Positions 19,111 to 29,600 of a stretch of DNA of 64,000 nucleotides are shown here, piece by piece; position 1 is the stretch's first letter, and each line of letters opens with the position of its first letter. The notes beneath the pieces are model-generated. The model was given only the letters and a program-made list of their open reading frames with translations, did no database searches and was not told the origin of the DNA. Made by a program: the position numbers and the translations under genes. The stretch spans positions 186,001 through 250,000 of the forward strand of contig NZ_CVTD020000015.1 in assembly GCF_002904165.1 (NCBI RefSeq), written 5' to 3'. Source of the stretch: Herbinix hemicellulosilytica (lineage in GTDB: Bacteria; Bacillota; Clostridia; Lachnospirales; Lachnospiraceae).

Positions 19111-20210
19111 TTTTCCTCCTTCCTTAAAAAGCCCATCGCTCCGAAAACCAGGGCAGCCAACGAAATAATCAGGCAAACTATAATTACCGTATTTGCTTTT
19201 TGATGCCTGCCGAATATCGTAAGATCAAAAGCAGCCTCCTGAACCTGATATATGGGAAGATATTTTGAAAGCCCCTCAATTACAATTTCTTTGGAATAGG
19301 TCCCGGAAAAAAACATCATTAACCATAATACAGGTAAAATACCCGCCATGGGATTGACATCAATATATAAACCATAAACGGCACCAAGTGATATCATTGT
19401 GAAACTAATTACTGTAAACATAAAAAACAGGTGTATGTTATCAAAAAGATATAAAGCATAATGGGCACCAAACAATAAGGAGCTAAACACCATAAGAATT
19501 AATATCTGCAACAAGGTCTGAGGAAGCAAACCTAAAATTTTTCCGAAAAACAGTTTAACCCGGCTTATGGGGGCAATTCTTAAACGAATAATGGTCTTTT
19601 CCTGACGCTCACCCATAAAGCATATGGCTCCAATCATAATACTCATAAAACACATCATTGTCATCATGGTAATTGCATAATAATCAAGCATGGTCCTCTT
19701 TATGCCAAGATCCTTATGCATAATATAATCCGACTCATAATTCGGCTGGTCTATTAAAGCTTGCTTATTGTTTTTTATAATAATATCAACCGCTTTATTA
19801 AGCTGGGTAAATCCGTTCATTATACTGTTAACAGTCCTGTTTTTTATTCTGTTTGTCCCTTCGTAAATCTGTATTTCCATAGGGTCATTCTTAAACAAAA
19901 CAACCGCATCTATGCCGCCATCTGTTGCCAAATCTATTGATGAAGCAATATCATCCGTTTCATTAAAAAAGAAATTCTTTCTATCCTCTAGGCCTTTAAT
20001 AAATTCCTTCACTGTCACAAAATCTATATCGGATATTCCCTCAATCCCGTAATGAATTCTAACTTCTCCAATAACTTCCTCCGCCTTATCCAAATTGGCA
20101 AGAAGATTGCCAAGAAGAAAAACCAACATAACGGGAAAGATAAAAAAGAAGAAAATATTGCTTTTATCCCTGAGAAACTCCTTAGTTTCTTTTATAATAA
20201 TCTGAATCAT
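19107..20210 (-). CDS. ABC-2 type transporter permease
   Basis: 367 aa with the same topology as its neighbour: an N-terminal helix (NIFFFFIFPVMLVFLLGNLL), an extracytoplasmic domain and a C-terminal bundle starting ITMMTMMCFMSIMIGAICFM. Start taken at MIQIIIKETKEFL (20210), correctly spaced from GGGAGGA; an ATG two codons earlier is too close. The ATGA overlap with the next permease gene indicates coupled translation, and the two probably form a heterodimer. Confidence 0.9.
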   Translation of the reverse strand: MIQIIIKETKEFLRDKSNIFFFFIFPVMLVFLLGNLLANLDKAEEVIGEVRIHYGIEGISDIDFVTVKEFIKGLEDRKNFFFNETDDIASSIDLATDGGIDAVVLFKNDPMEIQIYEGTNRIKNRTVNSIMNGFTQLNKAVDIIIKNNKQALIDQPNYESDYIMHKDLGIKRTMLDYYAITMMTMMCFMSIMIGAICFMGERQEKTIIRLRIAPISRVKLFFGKILGLLPQTLLQILILMVFSSLLFGAHYALYLFDNIHLFFMFTVISFTMISLGAVYGLYIDVNPMAGILPVLWLMMFFSGTYSKEIVIEGLSKYLPIYQVQEAAFDLTIFGRHQKANTVIIVCLIISLAALVFGAMGFLRKEEK

Positions 20211-20272
20211 TAACATTCCTCCCGACATGGAACAACTTATATCCTTTAGCAATAATAATTTTTATGTTTTTC

Positions 20273-21217
20273 CTAACGAAGCTCCCGTCCCGTTAAGGTC
20301 AAAAACAGGGTATCAAGGCTTGGAAGTTCCGATTTTATGCTTATAATGGGAAGGCCAAAATTTATAAATTCCTGGATTATATGGCCTATATTATTCTGTT
20401 CGACTGATATGTCAAGTTTTATAACCGAATCTTCTTCAGAAATCCCTTTTACTCCCGGCATCAGTTTTATTTTCTTTTCGAAGGTTTCCTTTTCAAAATT
20501 TATAGGAATTTTGGTTTTTATGAAAACCGTCTGAACATCTGTCACCATGGAAACCAGTTCCGTTTCCGTTCCGCAGGCAATCAGCTGTCCTTTATCAATA
20601 ATGGCAATGCTGTCACAGATTTGCTCAACCTCCTGCATATAATGGGAAGTGTAAATTACGGTGGCTCCCCGGTCCCGCAAAAGCCTTATGGAATTTAAAA
20701 TATGTTCTCTGGACTGGGCATCAACTCCAACGGTAGGCTCATCAAGCACTATCAGCTTCGGTTTATGGGCTATTCCGCAGGCAATATTTAGCCTTCTTCT
20801 CATTCCCCCTGACATTTGCTTTGGCTTTACTTTTATTTTGTCAGATAAACCTACAAATTCCAGAGCTTCCATGGCATTCCTTGTAAGATCGCTTTTACCG
20901 TATCCGTAAAGGGAAGCAAAGAATTTCACATTTTCAAGGGCATTTAGATGATCATAAATTGCTATATCCTGCGGCACCATTCCGATAAGGCGTTTTATTT
21001 CCGCTTTATGCTCCCTGATATCCAACCCGTCAACAGTAACCTTTCCTTTATCGAAATCAGTTAAAGTTGTTATGATATTTAAAGTTGTGGATTTACCGGC
21101 TCCGTTTGGGCCAAGAAGGCCGAATATTTCACCTTTTGATACCGTAAAGCTCAAATGATCCACAGCCGTAATGTCTCCGTATTTTTTTACCAAATTTTCC
21201 ACTGCAACATATGACAT
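20273..21217 (-). CDS. ABC exporter ATP-binding protein
   Basis: 314 aa, DrrA/NatA-like. Walker A GLLGPNGAGKSTT (about residues 34-46), signature MSGGMRRRLNIA (137-148), Walker B LIVLDEPTVGVD (157-168) and a C-terminal extension as in multidrug and bacitracin exporters. RBS GGGGAGGT precedes the ATG at 21217. First gene of an operon that continues with two permeases, a sensor kinase and a response regulator, so the pump and its regulator are one unit. Confidence 0.95.
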   Translation of the reverse strand: MSYVAVENLVKKYGDITAVDHLSFTVSKGEIFGLLGPNGAGKSTTLNIITTLTDFDKGKVTVDGLDIREHKAEIKRLIGMVPQDIAIYDHLNALENVKFFASLYGYGKSDLTRNAMEALEFVGLSDKIKVKPKQMSGGMRRRLNIACGIAHKPKLIVLDEPTVGVDAQSREHILNSIRLLRDRGATVIYTSHYMQEVEQICDSIAIIDKGQLIACGTETELVSMVTDVQTVFIKTKIPINFEKETFEKKIKLMPGVKGISEEDSVIKLDISVEQNNIGHIIQEFINFGLPIISIKSELPSLDTLFLTLTGRELR

Positions 21218-21330
21218 AATTTACCTCCCCAAAATTTAATCATCACAATCAGCTGAAAAATCAGATATCACAAAAAGTTACAATCAAAATATTTAATTTA
21301 ATAATAACCTTTATAGCCCTTAATATAAAG

Positions 21331-21364
21331 TGACATATGCATAATTTGGGTATTACAAATGTCA
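21331..21364. promoter_or_regulatory. inverted repeat upstream of the ABC/two-component operon
   Basis: TGACATATG and CAAATGTCA are 9-bp arms with one mismatch, 16 bp apart, about 115 bp before the ABC ATPase gene. Candidate site for the operon's own LuxR-type regulator (inference). Confidence 0.4.
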
Positions 21365-21558
21365 TGTTTTATCAGATCAGGAATTTTTTTTTTACTTACT
21401 CTCATCATAAGAACATGAAAAGCTGTATACTTTTTCAATATTTATGCCGTTTAATTTAAATACCCTTCTTTACTTATATGATATTTAAAATAAGATACCT
21501 TCAACTTATTTATATCAGTGTTATACTGCTTCGAATTACAACAACTGTTTAAAACTCA

Positions 21559-21587
21559 TTGAAAAATATAGTATTTTCATTTATAAT
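21559..21587 (+). promoter_or_regulatory. tyrS promoter
   Basis: TTGAAA (21559-21564), a 17-bp spacer and TATAAT (21582-21587), 42 bp before the tyrS start. The short leader leaves no room for a T-box, unlike metG and thrS. Confidence 0.75.
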
Positions 21588-21628
21588 TTCCTTAGTTAAC
21601 TTAAAGACAATTACAAGGAGGAATACCA

Positions 21629-22858
21629 ATGTCAACTAATGTTTATGACATATTAAAGGAACGGGGGTTTATAGAGCAATGTACCCATGAAGATGAAGTC
21701 CGAGAATTATTAGGTAAGGAATCCGTTACCTTTTATATAGGTTTTGATGCAACTGCAGACAGCTTAACCGCCGGTCATTTCCTTACCATAATGGCCATGA
21801 TGCATATGCAAAGGGCAGGCCACAGGCCAATTGCCTTACTTGGCGGCGGTACCACTATGATCGGGGACCCTACAGGAAAATCCGATATGCGGAGCTTAAT
21901 GGACAGGGAAACCATAGAATATAATGCTTCCAGATTTAAAGAACAGCTTTCAAAGTTCATCGATTTTTCCGACGGTAAAGCAATTCTTGCCAACAATGCC
22001 GACTGGCTTTTAGACCTTAATTATGTAGAGTTTTTAAGGGAAATCGGAATTCACTTCTCAGTTAATAAAATGCTTACCGCAGAATGCTACAAGCAAAGAA
22101 TGGAAAGAGGTTTAACATTCTTTGAGTTTAACTATATGTTAATGCAGTCCTATGACTTCTGGAAACTGCATAAGTTATATGATTGCAAGCTGCAGATGGG
22201 CGGAAATGACCAGTGGTCCAATATCATAGGCGGTGTGGAATTAATCAGACGTAAAGAACAAAAGCCCGCATACGGCCTTACCCTTAAGCTTCTTACCACC
22301 AGCGACGGCGTAAAGATGGGTAAGACCATGAAGGGTGCCGTATGGTTGGATCCTAATAAAACTACTCCTTATGAATTCTACCAGTATTGGAGAAATATCG
22401 AAGATGTAAAGGTCGAAGAATGTCTGGCTCTTTTAACCTTCCTTCCTATGGACGAAGTAAGAAGACTGGGATCCCTTCAGGGAGCTGAAATTAACCAGGC
22501 AAAAGAAGTTCTTGCTTATGAAATTACTAAGATTGTCCATGGTGAGGAAGAAGCCATAAAAGCCAGGGAAGCATCCAAAGCCTTATTCGGTGCTGGAGCA
22601 AAAGCCGAAGATATTCCTACCACCTCTTATCCTGCATCCAGATTTGCAGAAGGAATCGATATAATTACCATGATGTGTGATGCAAAACTGGCTAGTTCCC
22701 GTTCAGATGCCCGCCGTACTATTCAACAAGGCGGTGTAACCGTAAACAATAAAAAAGTTGAAAACTTTGATCTGGTACTTACAGATAAAGATTTCGAAGA
22801 CGGAGCCATCCTGATAAGAAAAGGCAAGAAATCCTATCACAGATTTATAGCAGAATAA
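21629..22858 (+). CDS. tyrS: tyrosyl-tRNA synthetase
   Basis: Charges tRNA-Tyr. 409 aa with class I motifs TAGHFL (HIGH type, about residues 48-53) and KMGKTMKG (KMSKS type, about 232), and a C-terminal S4 RNA-binding domain ([20 protein letters not shown], about 354-373). RBS AAGGAGG precedes the ATG at 21629. It is divergent from the ABC operon and has a simple short promoter without a T-box leader. Confidence 0.97.
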   Translation: MSTNVYDILKERGFIEQCTHEDEVRELLGKESVTFYIGFDATADSLTAGHFLTIMAMMHMQRAGHRPIALLGGGTTMIGDPTGKSDMRSLMDRETIEYNASRFKEQLSKFIDFSDGKAILANNADWLLDLNYVEFLREIGIHFSVNKMLTAECYKQRMERGLTFFEFNYMLMQSYDFWKLHKLYDCKLQMGGNDQWSNIIGGVELIRRKEQKPAYGLTLKLLTTSDGVKMGKTMKGAVWLDPNKTTPYEFYQYWRNIEDVKVEECLALLTFLPMDEVRRLGSLQGAEINQAKEVLAYEITKIVHGEEEAIKAREASKALFGAGAKAEDIPTTSYPASRFAEGIDIITMMCDAKLASSRSDARRTIQQGGVTVNNKKVENFDLVLTDKDFEDGAILIRKGKKSYHRFIAE

Positions 22859-22945
22859 TTTACCTGATATCCTACAGCAACTCTATTTGACCGGACCAGT
22901 TGTAAGCAAGGGGTTATATTTAAATCAGAAATGGAGTTGAAAAAT

Positions 22946-24031
22946 ATGCAAAAATTCATCCCGTTTTTTCAAGGAGAAAGAAGAATTATAACAGAAAAAC
23001 TGGCCGATTATTTTGAACAGTGCGGTTTAGAATCAAAAATCCATTATGACGAAACACTGGATGCTTATATCCTGTCGGTTCCGGAAGATAAAGTAAATGA
23101 GGCCAAAAAATATTACCAGGAATTTTACTTTAAAGAACGGGATCGTGTAGAACAGGAAGAAAAGAACAAGGATTTCTTAAAAAATTATGACGAATCCAAT
23201 ATGCTTGCTAAAACTTCCTTTGATAAAGCCCCTTTGGCGGATGAAAATGATTTCGACATAAATGATTATAAAAACCTTTCTGATGTTGACGAAAATATAG
23301 CTGCGGCTGCCGAAAACGATAATGAAGACCCGGATGAAACAGGTATTTCCGATGATACCGATTATTCCGAAGATTCAAATTATACCGGCAATGATCTTAG
23401 CAATCAGGCTATTAACACCGATATGGATGATGATTCTGCTCTAACCAATAATAACGTTTCTTCAGACAATACCGCTCTTTCTGATGCCTCTGCCGGTCAA
23501 GACGAAGAAACCGAAATTGAAGAAGACAACGAAGCTGAAGATGAGGATAAGGCTGCATTAAGGCGTTTGCTTTCCGGATCTGGCAGATATGTATTTAAGT
23601 CTGAAAAATACAAGGATTATATAGGAACCTTTTATATATTCCTCTTGTTAGGTATTGCCGGAGTTATTTTCGTCATTTTGAATCTTGCAAAGGTACTTAA
23701 TATTCTTAACGGTCTTTTCCCTAACCTTATTATGGGCGTTCTCTTCATATTCTTTATTTATGAAGGTATCACTTCAGGCATAAAAGCAAAACGATTAAAA
23801 GAAGAGGCAAAGGAAGAAGACCAACTGACCGAAAAAATCAACGAATGGCTTCAAAAAACGGTTACAAAAGAGTTTTTAGATTCAATAGGAAGCGACGAAT
23901 CTTCTGAAGAACTTGATTATATTAAAAAGGCCGAAACCATTCAGGATTTGCTTATAAAGGAATTCGGAGATATAAATACGGATTATTTGGACCGCCTGAT
24001 TGAGGAATTCTATAATAAAAATTTTGAATAA
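22946..24031 (+). CDS. uncharacterised acidic two-helix membrane protein
   Basis: 361 aa from the ATG at 22946 (MQKFIPFFQGERRI), which is correctly spaced from GGAG; the earlier ATG at 22931 overlaps it. The N-terminal 70 residues look like a small folded domain. A long, low-complexity acidic Asp/Asn/Glu segment follows (about 95-210). Two transmembrane helices come next (YIFLLLGIAGVIFVILNLA and LFPNLIMGVLFIFFIYEGI, about 233-280), then a charged helical tail. It is probably cotranscribed with tyrS. Function not recognised. Confidence 0.7.
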   Translation: MQKFIPFFQGERRIITEKLADYFEQCGLESKIHYDETLDAYILSVPEDKVNEAKKYYQEFYFKERDRVEQEEKNKDFLKNYDESNMLAKTSFDKAPLADENDFDINDYKNLSDVDENIAAAAENDNEDPDETGISDDTDYSEDSNYTGNDLSNQAINTDMDDDSALTNNNVSSDNTALSDASAGQDEETEIEEDNEAEDEDKAALRRLLSGSGRYVFKSEKYKDYIGTFYIFLLLGIAGVIFVILNLAKVLNILNGLFPNLIMGVLFIFFIYEGITSGIKAKRLKEEAKEEDQLTEKINEWLQKTVTKEFLDSIGSDESSEELDYIKKAETIQDLLIKEFGDINTDYLDRLIEEFYNKNFE

Positions 24032-24058
24032 GACCATATAAGTACAAAGGTATCATAT

Positions 24059-24100
24059 AAGCGTCAGACTTTATTAATTATTTGTCTGACGTTTATTTTT
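24059..24100 (+). terminator. Rho-independent terminator
   Basis: GCGTCAGAC / GTCTGACGT stem with a 14-nt loop and a TTTATTTTTT tail, 30 bp after the preceding plus-strand gene. Confidence 0.85.
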
Positions 24101-24104
24101 TGCT

Positions 24105-24774
24105 ATTTTGCAGATTTAATTTACATAATATTATTATGTTTCTGTTTACTTTGCTATTCTCTCTTCTGCTTTTTCTTGCCAGTCTCTGCTTCTGCTTTCC
24201 CAAAATATCCAAACCTCGCTGTTCAAACATAAGATATATAATTAATATTAAAAATATGACATAAGAAGGATTCTAGGACAAATTAATTTTATCCATAACT
24301 TTGACTTAGCCGACCAAACTTAACCAAAATAATATATTTAAATCAAATGCCAATTTTTTCTCGGTATTAAATGATACCTTTTAATATGACACCTGTATTT
24401 TTCGCTATAACATAATTAAGCCGATATAATTAAACATTTACCCCAATAATAATTGTCAACTTTTATTTTTGAATCAGTTGACATATTGAAAAGTTCTGAT
24501 ATACTAATCTCATAATTTCATAAATTATTAATTCCTAAATTTAACAACTGATATCAGTTAACTACAGCCTTTAAACCGATTAATCTTTCAGCTTATGCCT
24601 TATTTGGTAATAATTAAATACATAAAACTATACAACAAGCAATTTAAATTAACCAAATATTTAAACTATCTAAATAATTATATTATTCTAAATATTTATG
24701 CTATCTAAATATTTATACTATCTAACCAAATATTTAAGCTATCTAAATATAATACGGAAAAGAAGGAAAGTTCC
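24105..24774. other. 670-bp AT-rich intergenic region before birA
   Basis: No credible ORF. Its right end contains the 17-bp repeat array described separately and a TATAAT at 24748-24753 without a good -35. Confidence 0.5.
24655..24744 (+). repeat. four copies of a 17-bp repeat upstream of birA
   Basis: AAATATTTAAACTATCT (24655-24671), AAATATTTATGCTATCT (24690-24706), AAATATTTATACTATCT (24707-24723) and AAATATTTAAGCTATCT (24728-24744). All fit AAATATTTAWRCTATCT and point the same way. The last lies beside the presumed -10 of birA. Protein-binding sites or simple repeat expansion are both possible. Confidence 0.6.
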
Positions 24775-25767
24775 ATGGAATTAAAAGAGCAGATATTAAA
24801 AATATTGGAAGAAAACAGAGGGAAAAGCATAAGCGGAGCCTGGATGGCAAGAAAGCTTTATGTTACCAGAAGCGCTATTTGGAAACAGATAAAAGAACTT
24901 CAAAACGAAGGATACGAAATTGAAGCCGTCCCAAATCGCGGATATAGTCTTAAACCCTGCAACGATATACTGACAGCCCAAAGCATAATCCCCTATCTTA
25001 AGGGAAAAGCAACAGGATTTATCCTTGATGTAAGAAAAACAGTAACCTCCACCAACACAATTGCAAAAGAAATGGCCGCAAACGGTGCCAAAGAAGGTAC
25101 CGTAATTATAGCCACACACCAGACGGAAGGAAGGGGCCGCATGGGCCGTACTTTCTACTCTCCTGCCTCCACGGGAATATATATGTCACTTATATTAAGG
25201 CCAAAACTAAGCCTTGAAGATTCCCTTCTGATTACAACCGGTGCCGCCGTAGCAGTGGCAAAAGCAATCGAAGAACTTACCCACAGGGAAGTTCAAATCA
25301 AATGGGTTAACGATCTTTTTATGGACGGCAAAAAAGTATGCGGAATTCTTACGGAAGCATCCTTAAATGTTGAAAACGGCGGCCTGGAATATGCCGTTGT
25401 GGGAATCGGTATAAATGTAAGTACCAAAGATTTTCCCGACGACATAAAAGAAGTGGCCGGTTCTATATTTACTGATAAACCTAAGGATCAGCCTGTCACA
25501 TCAATGCTAGCTGCCTATGTTTTAAACAATCTGGCAGAAACTATTAACAACTTAACCGACAAATCTTATATGGAAGACTACAAAAAACGGTCCTTCCTTC
25601 TTGGAAAAAATATTAATGTCCTTAAAGGTGATAAAATCCTGAAAGCCATAGCATTAGATATTGATGACAGGGCAAGGCTTATAGTCGAGTATCCCGATTC
25701 CACAAAAGAAGCTTTAACATCCGGAGAAGTCAGTATTCGTATTGATATGCAGGATAATAATAAATAA
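24775..25767 (+). CDS. birA: bifunctional biotin-protein ligase / biotin repressor
   Basis: 330 aa. The N-terminal winged helix (GAWMARKLYVTRSAIWKQIK, about residues 22-41) binds DNA. The catalytic domain has the biotinyl-AMP loop EGRGRMGRTF (about 119-128) and KWVNDLFMDGKKVCGILTE. It attaches biotin to carboxylases and, with biotinyl-AMP, represses biotin uptake genes. RBS GAAGGAAAG precedes the ATG at 24775. The biotin transporter gene bioY follows, the natural regulatory target. Confidence 0.95.
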   Translation: MELKEQILKILEENRGKSISGAWMARKLYVTRSAIWKQIKELQNEGYEIEAVPNRGYSLKPCNDILTAQSIIPYLKGKATGFILDVRKTVTSTNTIAKEMAANGAKEGTVIIATHQTEGRGRMGRTFYSPASTGIYMSLILRPKLSLEDSLLITTGAAVAVAKAIEELTHREVQIKWVNDLFMDGKKVCGILTEASLNVENGGLEYAVVGIGINVSTKDFPDDIKEVAGSIFTDKPKDQPVTSMLAAYVLNNLAETINNLTDKSYMEDYKKRSFLLGKNINVLKGDKILKAIALDIDDRARLIVEYPDSTKEALTSGEVSIRIDMQDNNK

Positions 25768-25900
25768 TTTACATTAATTAACATCTTGTAGGTTTTGTGT
25801 TTTATGTTTTGGTTGTGTTTTGGTTTATAGGTATTTTTATTTAATCGTCAAATTACAATAAGCATAGTTAATATAAATCAATTAATAAAGGAGCGGCAAA

Positions 25901-26461
25901 ATGACAGAATTAAGAAGAATATCAACCAAAAATCTTATATTAACAGGAATGTTTACAGCCGTAATATGTGTGCTTTCACAAATTATTATTCCTTTAGAGC
26001 CTGTCCCTTTCAGCCTGTCCCTTTTAGCCATATATTTGACCGGAGCCATGCTTGAACCCCGCTATGCGTTTCTGGCCGCATTAATTTATGTGCTTCTTGG
26101 TACTTTCGGGCTTCCTGTTTTTGCAGGCTTTGCCGGAGGCCCCCATATACTTACCGGTATGACTGGAGGTTTTATTATGGCATATCCGATTATGGCTTTT
26201 GTAACATCTGTATTTTTCAAATTGTCAAAAAATATTAAAACCCTAATATACATAATCATTCCGGTACTGGGGATGGTCATATCTTTATTCATATGCTATT
26301 TTATAGGCACACTTTGGTTTTCATATTCAACCGGCTCTGCAATATCTTATGCACTTACGGTATGCGTACTTCCTTTTGTGGCTTTTGACTTGATAAAAAT
26401 AGGTATGGCAGCCGTTATAGCCACCGTATTAAAAAAAGCAGCTGTAAAAGTTGCGTTATGA
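25901..26461 (+). CDS. bioY: biotin ECF transporter S component
   Basis: 186-aa integral membrane protein with the BioY signature (GLPVFAGFAGGPHILTGMTG, about residues 67-86) and six hydrophobic segments. It binds biotin and works with a shared energy-coupling module encoded elsewhere. RBS AAGGAGCGG precedes the ATG. It follows birA by 133 bp; I did not find a clear BirA operator palindrome in that gap. Confidence 0.93.
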   Translation: MTELRRISTKNLILTGMFTAVICVLSQIIIPLEPVPFSLSLLAIYLTGAMLEPRYAFLAALIYVLLGTFGLPVFAGFAGGPHILTGMTGGFIMAYPIMAFVTSVFFKLSKNIKTLIYIIIPVLGMVISLFICYFIGTLWFSYSTGSAISYALTVCVLPFVAFDLIKIGMAAVIATVLKKAAVKVAL

Positions 26462-26584
26462 CCACCTGTTTGATTTATATCAGGTATTTTCCTGCCTTAA
26501 GTTTTTCCTTAATTTAATTCATAATAAATGCAGATAACAGATTTAAGAATATTTTCAGCCCTTTGTGATTTAAATGATTATATA

Positions 26585-26629
26585 ACAGCCTCCGGGCAGC
26601 CGATTAAATATCGGACTGTCGGAGGCTGT
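26585..26629. terminator. convergent hairpin between bioY and the SNF2 gene
   Basis: ACAGCCTCCG / CGGAGGCTGT with an inner CCGAT/ATCGG stem. No strong T-run on either side, so it may act as an mRNA 3' stabiliser or a weak bidirectional terminator. Confidence 0.5.
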
Positions 26630-26679
26630 CTTATAAAACCATTCTTAAAAGCCTGCCACAAACTCTTTTACAGCTATAT

Positions 26680-29600
26680 TTACATAGGCCCGAACAACTC
26701 TTCCAGTTCTTCTCTGGACAAAGTATTGATAAATACTTCCTTGCTTGTAATAACTGTATCCGACAATTCTTTTTTCTTCCTTTGAAGCTTGTAAATCTTC
26801 TCTTCTATTGTCCCTTTGGTAATAAGCTTAAGTACATGCACCTTGTTTTGCTGTCCGATGCGGTATACCCGGTCCGTAGCCTGCTCTTCCACCGCAGGAT
26901 TCCACCAGGGGTCATAATGGATTACCGTATCCGCACCGACCAGGTTAAGTCCGGTACCTCCTGCCTTCAATGAAATTAAGAACACACTGCCTTCACCCTG
27001 ATTAAAGCGTTTGACGCTTTCGTTTCTTTCTTCGGTAGGAGTGCTGCCTTCCAGATAAAAATACGGGATATTCATATCTTTCAATTCTTCTTCTATAATC
27101 CGCAGCATTGAAGTAAACTGGGAAAATACCAGAATACGGTGGTCGTTGGCTATAGCCTCGGTAATCAGTTCCATAAGCAGATCGAGTTTCCCGCTTCCGC
27201 CCTGGTAATTTTCCAAAAATGTAGCCGGATGGCAACATATCTGTCTTAGTCTGGTTAAAGCCGCAAGAATTTTCATCCGGCTTTTTTCCAGGCCCCCTTC
27301 ACTGAGCTCATTACGAATCTCACTGCGAATATTTTCAAGATATGATACATATATCTTCTTCTGCTCCTCGGAAAGTTCCGTAAGAACTTTTGACTCGTAC
27401 TTATCCGGCAGTTCCGTAAGCACATCCTTTTTCATACGGCGAAGTATAAAGGGAGCTATTAGCTGATGCAAATCCTCCAGTGCCTCTTTATCATCCCTTA
27501 GTATCGGTTTTTCATATGTTTCAACAAACTTTGCATGGCTGTGCAGATAGCCCGGCATAATAAAATCAAATATGGACCAAAGCTCAGACAAGCTGTTTTC
27601 AATCGGAGTGCCCGTTAATGCAAATCTGTGCCTTGCTTTTAACCGTTTTACCGATTTTGCATTTAGGGAAGCATCATTTTTTATAAACTGCGCTTCATCT
27701 ATGAAAATAGTGTTGAAATCAATATTTTCATACAAGGCTATATCCCTTCTGATCAAAGGATACGAAGTTATAAGCACATCGTAGTTCTTATAATTTTCAA
27801 TAATTTCTTTTCTTTCCTGGGGATTACCGTTAACCACAACTGCTTTAATAAAAGGAGCAAAATTTTCAAATTCATCAAGCCAGTTATAGGTTAATGAAGT
27901 CGGGCAAACAATTAAGCAATGAGGTTTTAAATCCTTATTTTCATTTTCCGATATTACGGATGCCATAAATACAATCGATTGCAGGGTTTTGCCCAGTCCC
28001 ATATCGTCGGCCAAAATTCCGCCAAGTTCGTGTTCAGCCAGAGTTCTTAGCCACTTATATCCGGTAATCTGATAAGGCCGAAGTTGTGCCTGAATCCCGT
28101 CAGGAACCTTATAATCGGTTATTGACGGGTTTAATATCCTTTCGGTAAGATGGGCAAAATTTCGGTCTTTGTTAAGTTTCAGGCTTTTTTCGTCAAAGAC
28201 CTTTTCCAGATATACTGCATGGGATTTTGCCAGATATACCTTATTATCTTCTATATCTTTGCTGCCTACATTTAAAAAAGCCAGGATTTTTGAAAGTTTC
28301 TCAATATTATCTTCTTCCAGGTTAATAAAACTTCCGTTTTTTAAGCGGTAATATTTCTTTTTTACCCGATATGCGTGTATTAAATCTTTAATTTCATCCT
28401 TAGGTACGTCATCAAAGGAGAAATCCAGTTCCAACAGATTTATACCGCTTCCTACCCGGACACTGGCAGTGAAATTACCCGGAGTTCGTATTCCCAGCTT
28501 TTTAAAGTCCTCCGAATAATATAAATGGGCTATTCCCTCCAGATCCTTAACTTTTCCGGCCAAAAATTCATATATCAAATCTTCATCTTTTAACAGATAA
28601 TAATTTTTATAAGGTACAAAACCCAGCTTTAAAATCTCGGAAATTATTGCATCTTCACTTTCCCTTTGGCGGACAATAATATATGATCCCGAATTGGCAT
28701 TGCCGAAGGAATTAAACTCATAATCACCATATCTGAAACGAAGCTCGGCTTTTATGCCGTATTTGTGTCTGTCAAAATAAATACTTGCTTCAAGCTCCTC
28801 GGAAATATAGCGATTTTTTAACTCTTCCGGGACTTCCAGTTCCATAGTCTCACTTATCCTTGGAAGTACATGCTCAAGGAAGCGGTTTTTCTTTTCACCT
28901 TTGAAAACCAAAGGCCCGTTGTCCCTGCCAAGGGTATTATAAAAAGGTTTAAAATTGTTTATAAACTTCTTGTCCGGTTTATAGATAACACCGTCATAAT
29001 AAAGAAGTTCACCGGTATCGGTTATGGGAATTACAGCTTCTTTTCCCTTATAATCTACAATGATTGCTTCATCGTCCATCGTAAGCTGGAAGGCAATCTT
29101 GGGATTGCCATTTACATAGCGGACATTCGGATATGTTTTTCCGTAAAGCTCCAGGGTAAAATCGTTGCCGTCCAAAATATTAAGAAATTTAAGCAACATA
29201 TTCCTGGTCATAATTACATGGGATTTTGAAAATACTTTTGAAAAAAGCGAACTGTTTACCACCTCCTGGATTTCGTATATCTCCAGGAGATAATCGATAA
29301 TATTTTGCGAGAATTTGTCAAAAGTACTCTCCCCGCTTATATATTTAAATTCTTTCCCTAATGTAAAGTTTTCGTTGTTATAAATATCAGACAGAAATTT
29401 CTTAATAGTCTGTATTTTGTATTTCCGGTTGCTGCCTCCATGAAATGATACATAAGCCCTGGCCGCATCCCCTTTCATCATGTGAGGAATAGTAACGGTA
29501 GGCTCAAGAGAAAAAGTTTCTCCAACCAGTGCAGTTTCCTCCTGAGAAGCAAAATAATCAAGTATCTGAATTATTTTCCTTTCTTCCGGACTTTTAGTCG

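Noticed and set aside
21240-21628. T-box leader for tyrS
   Set aside because: No T-box core or terminator/antiterminator pair, and the best promoter leaves only about 35 nt of leader.
24082-24264. 60-codon plus-strand frame after the 24-kb terminator
   Set aside because: It starts inside the terminator and is low-complexity AT-rich sequence without a ribosome site.
25768-25900. BirA operator before bioY
   Set aside because: Several TTAA-containing stretches are present but no convincing spaced palindrome.
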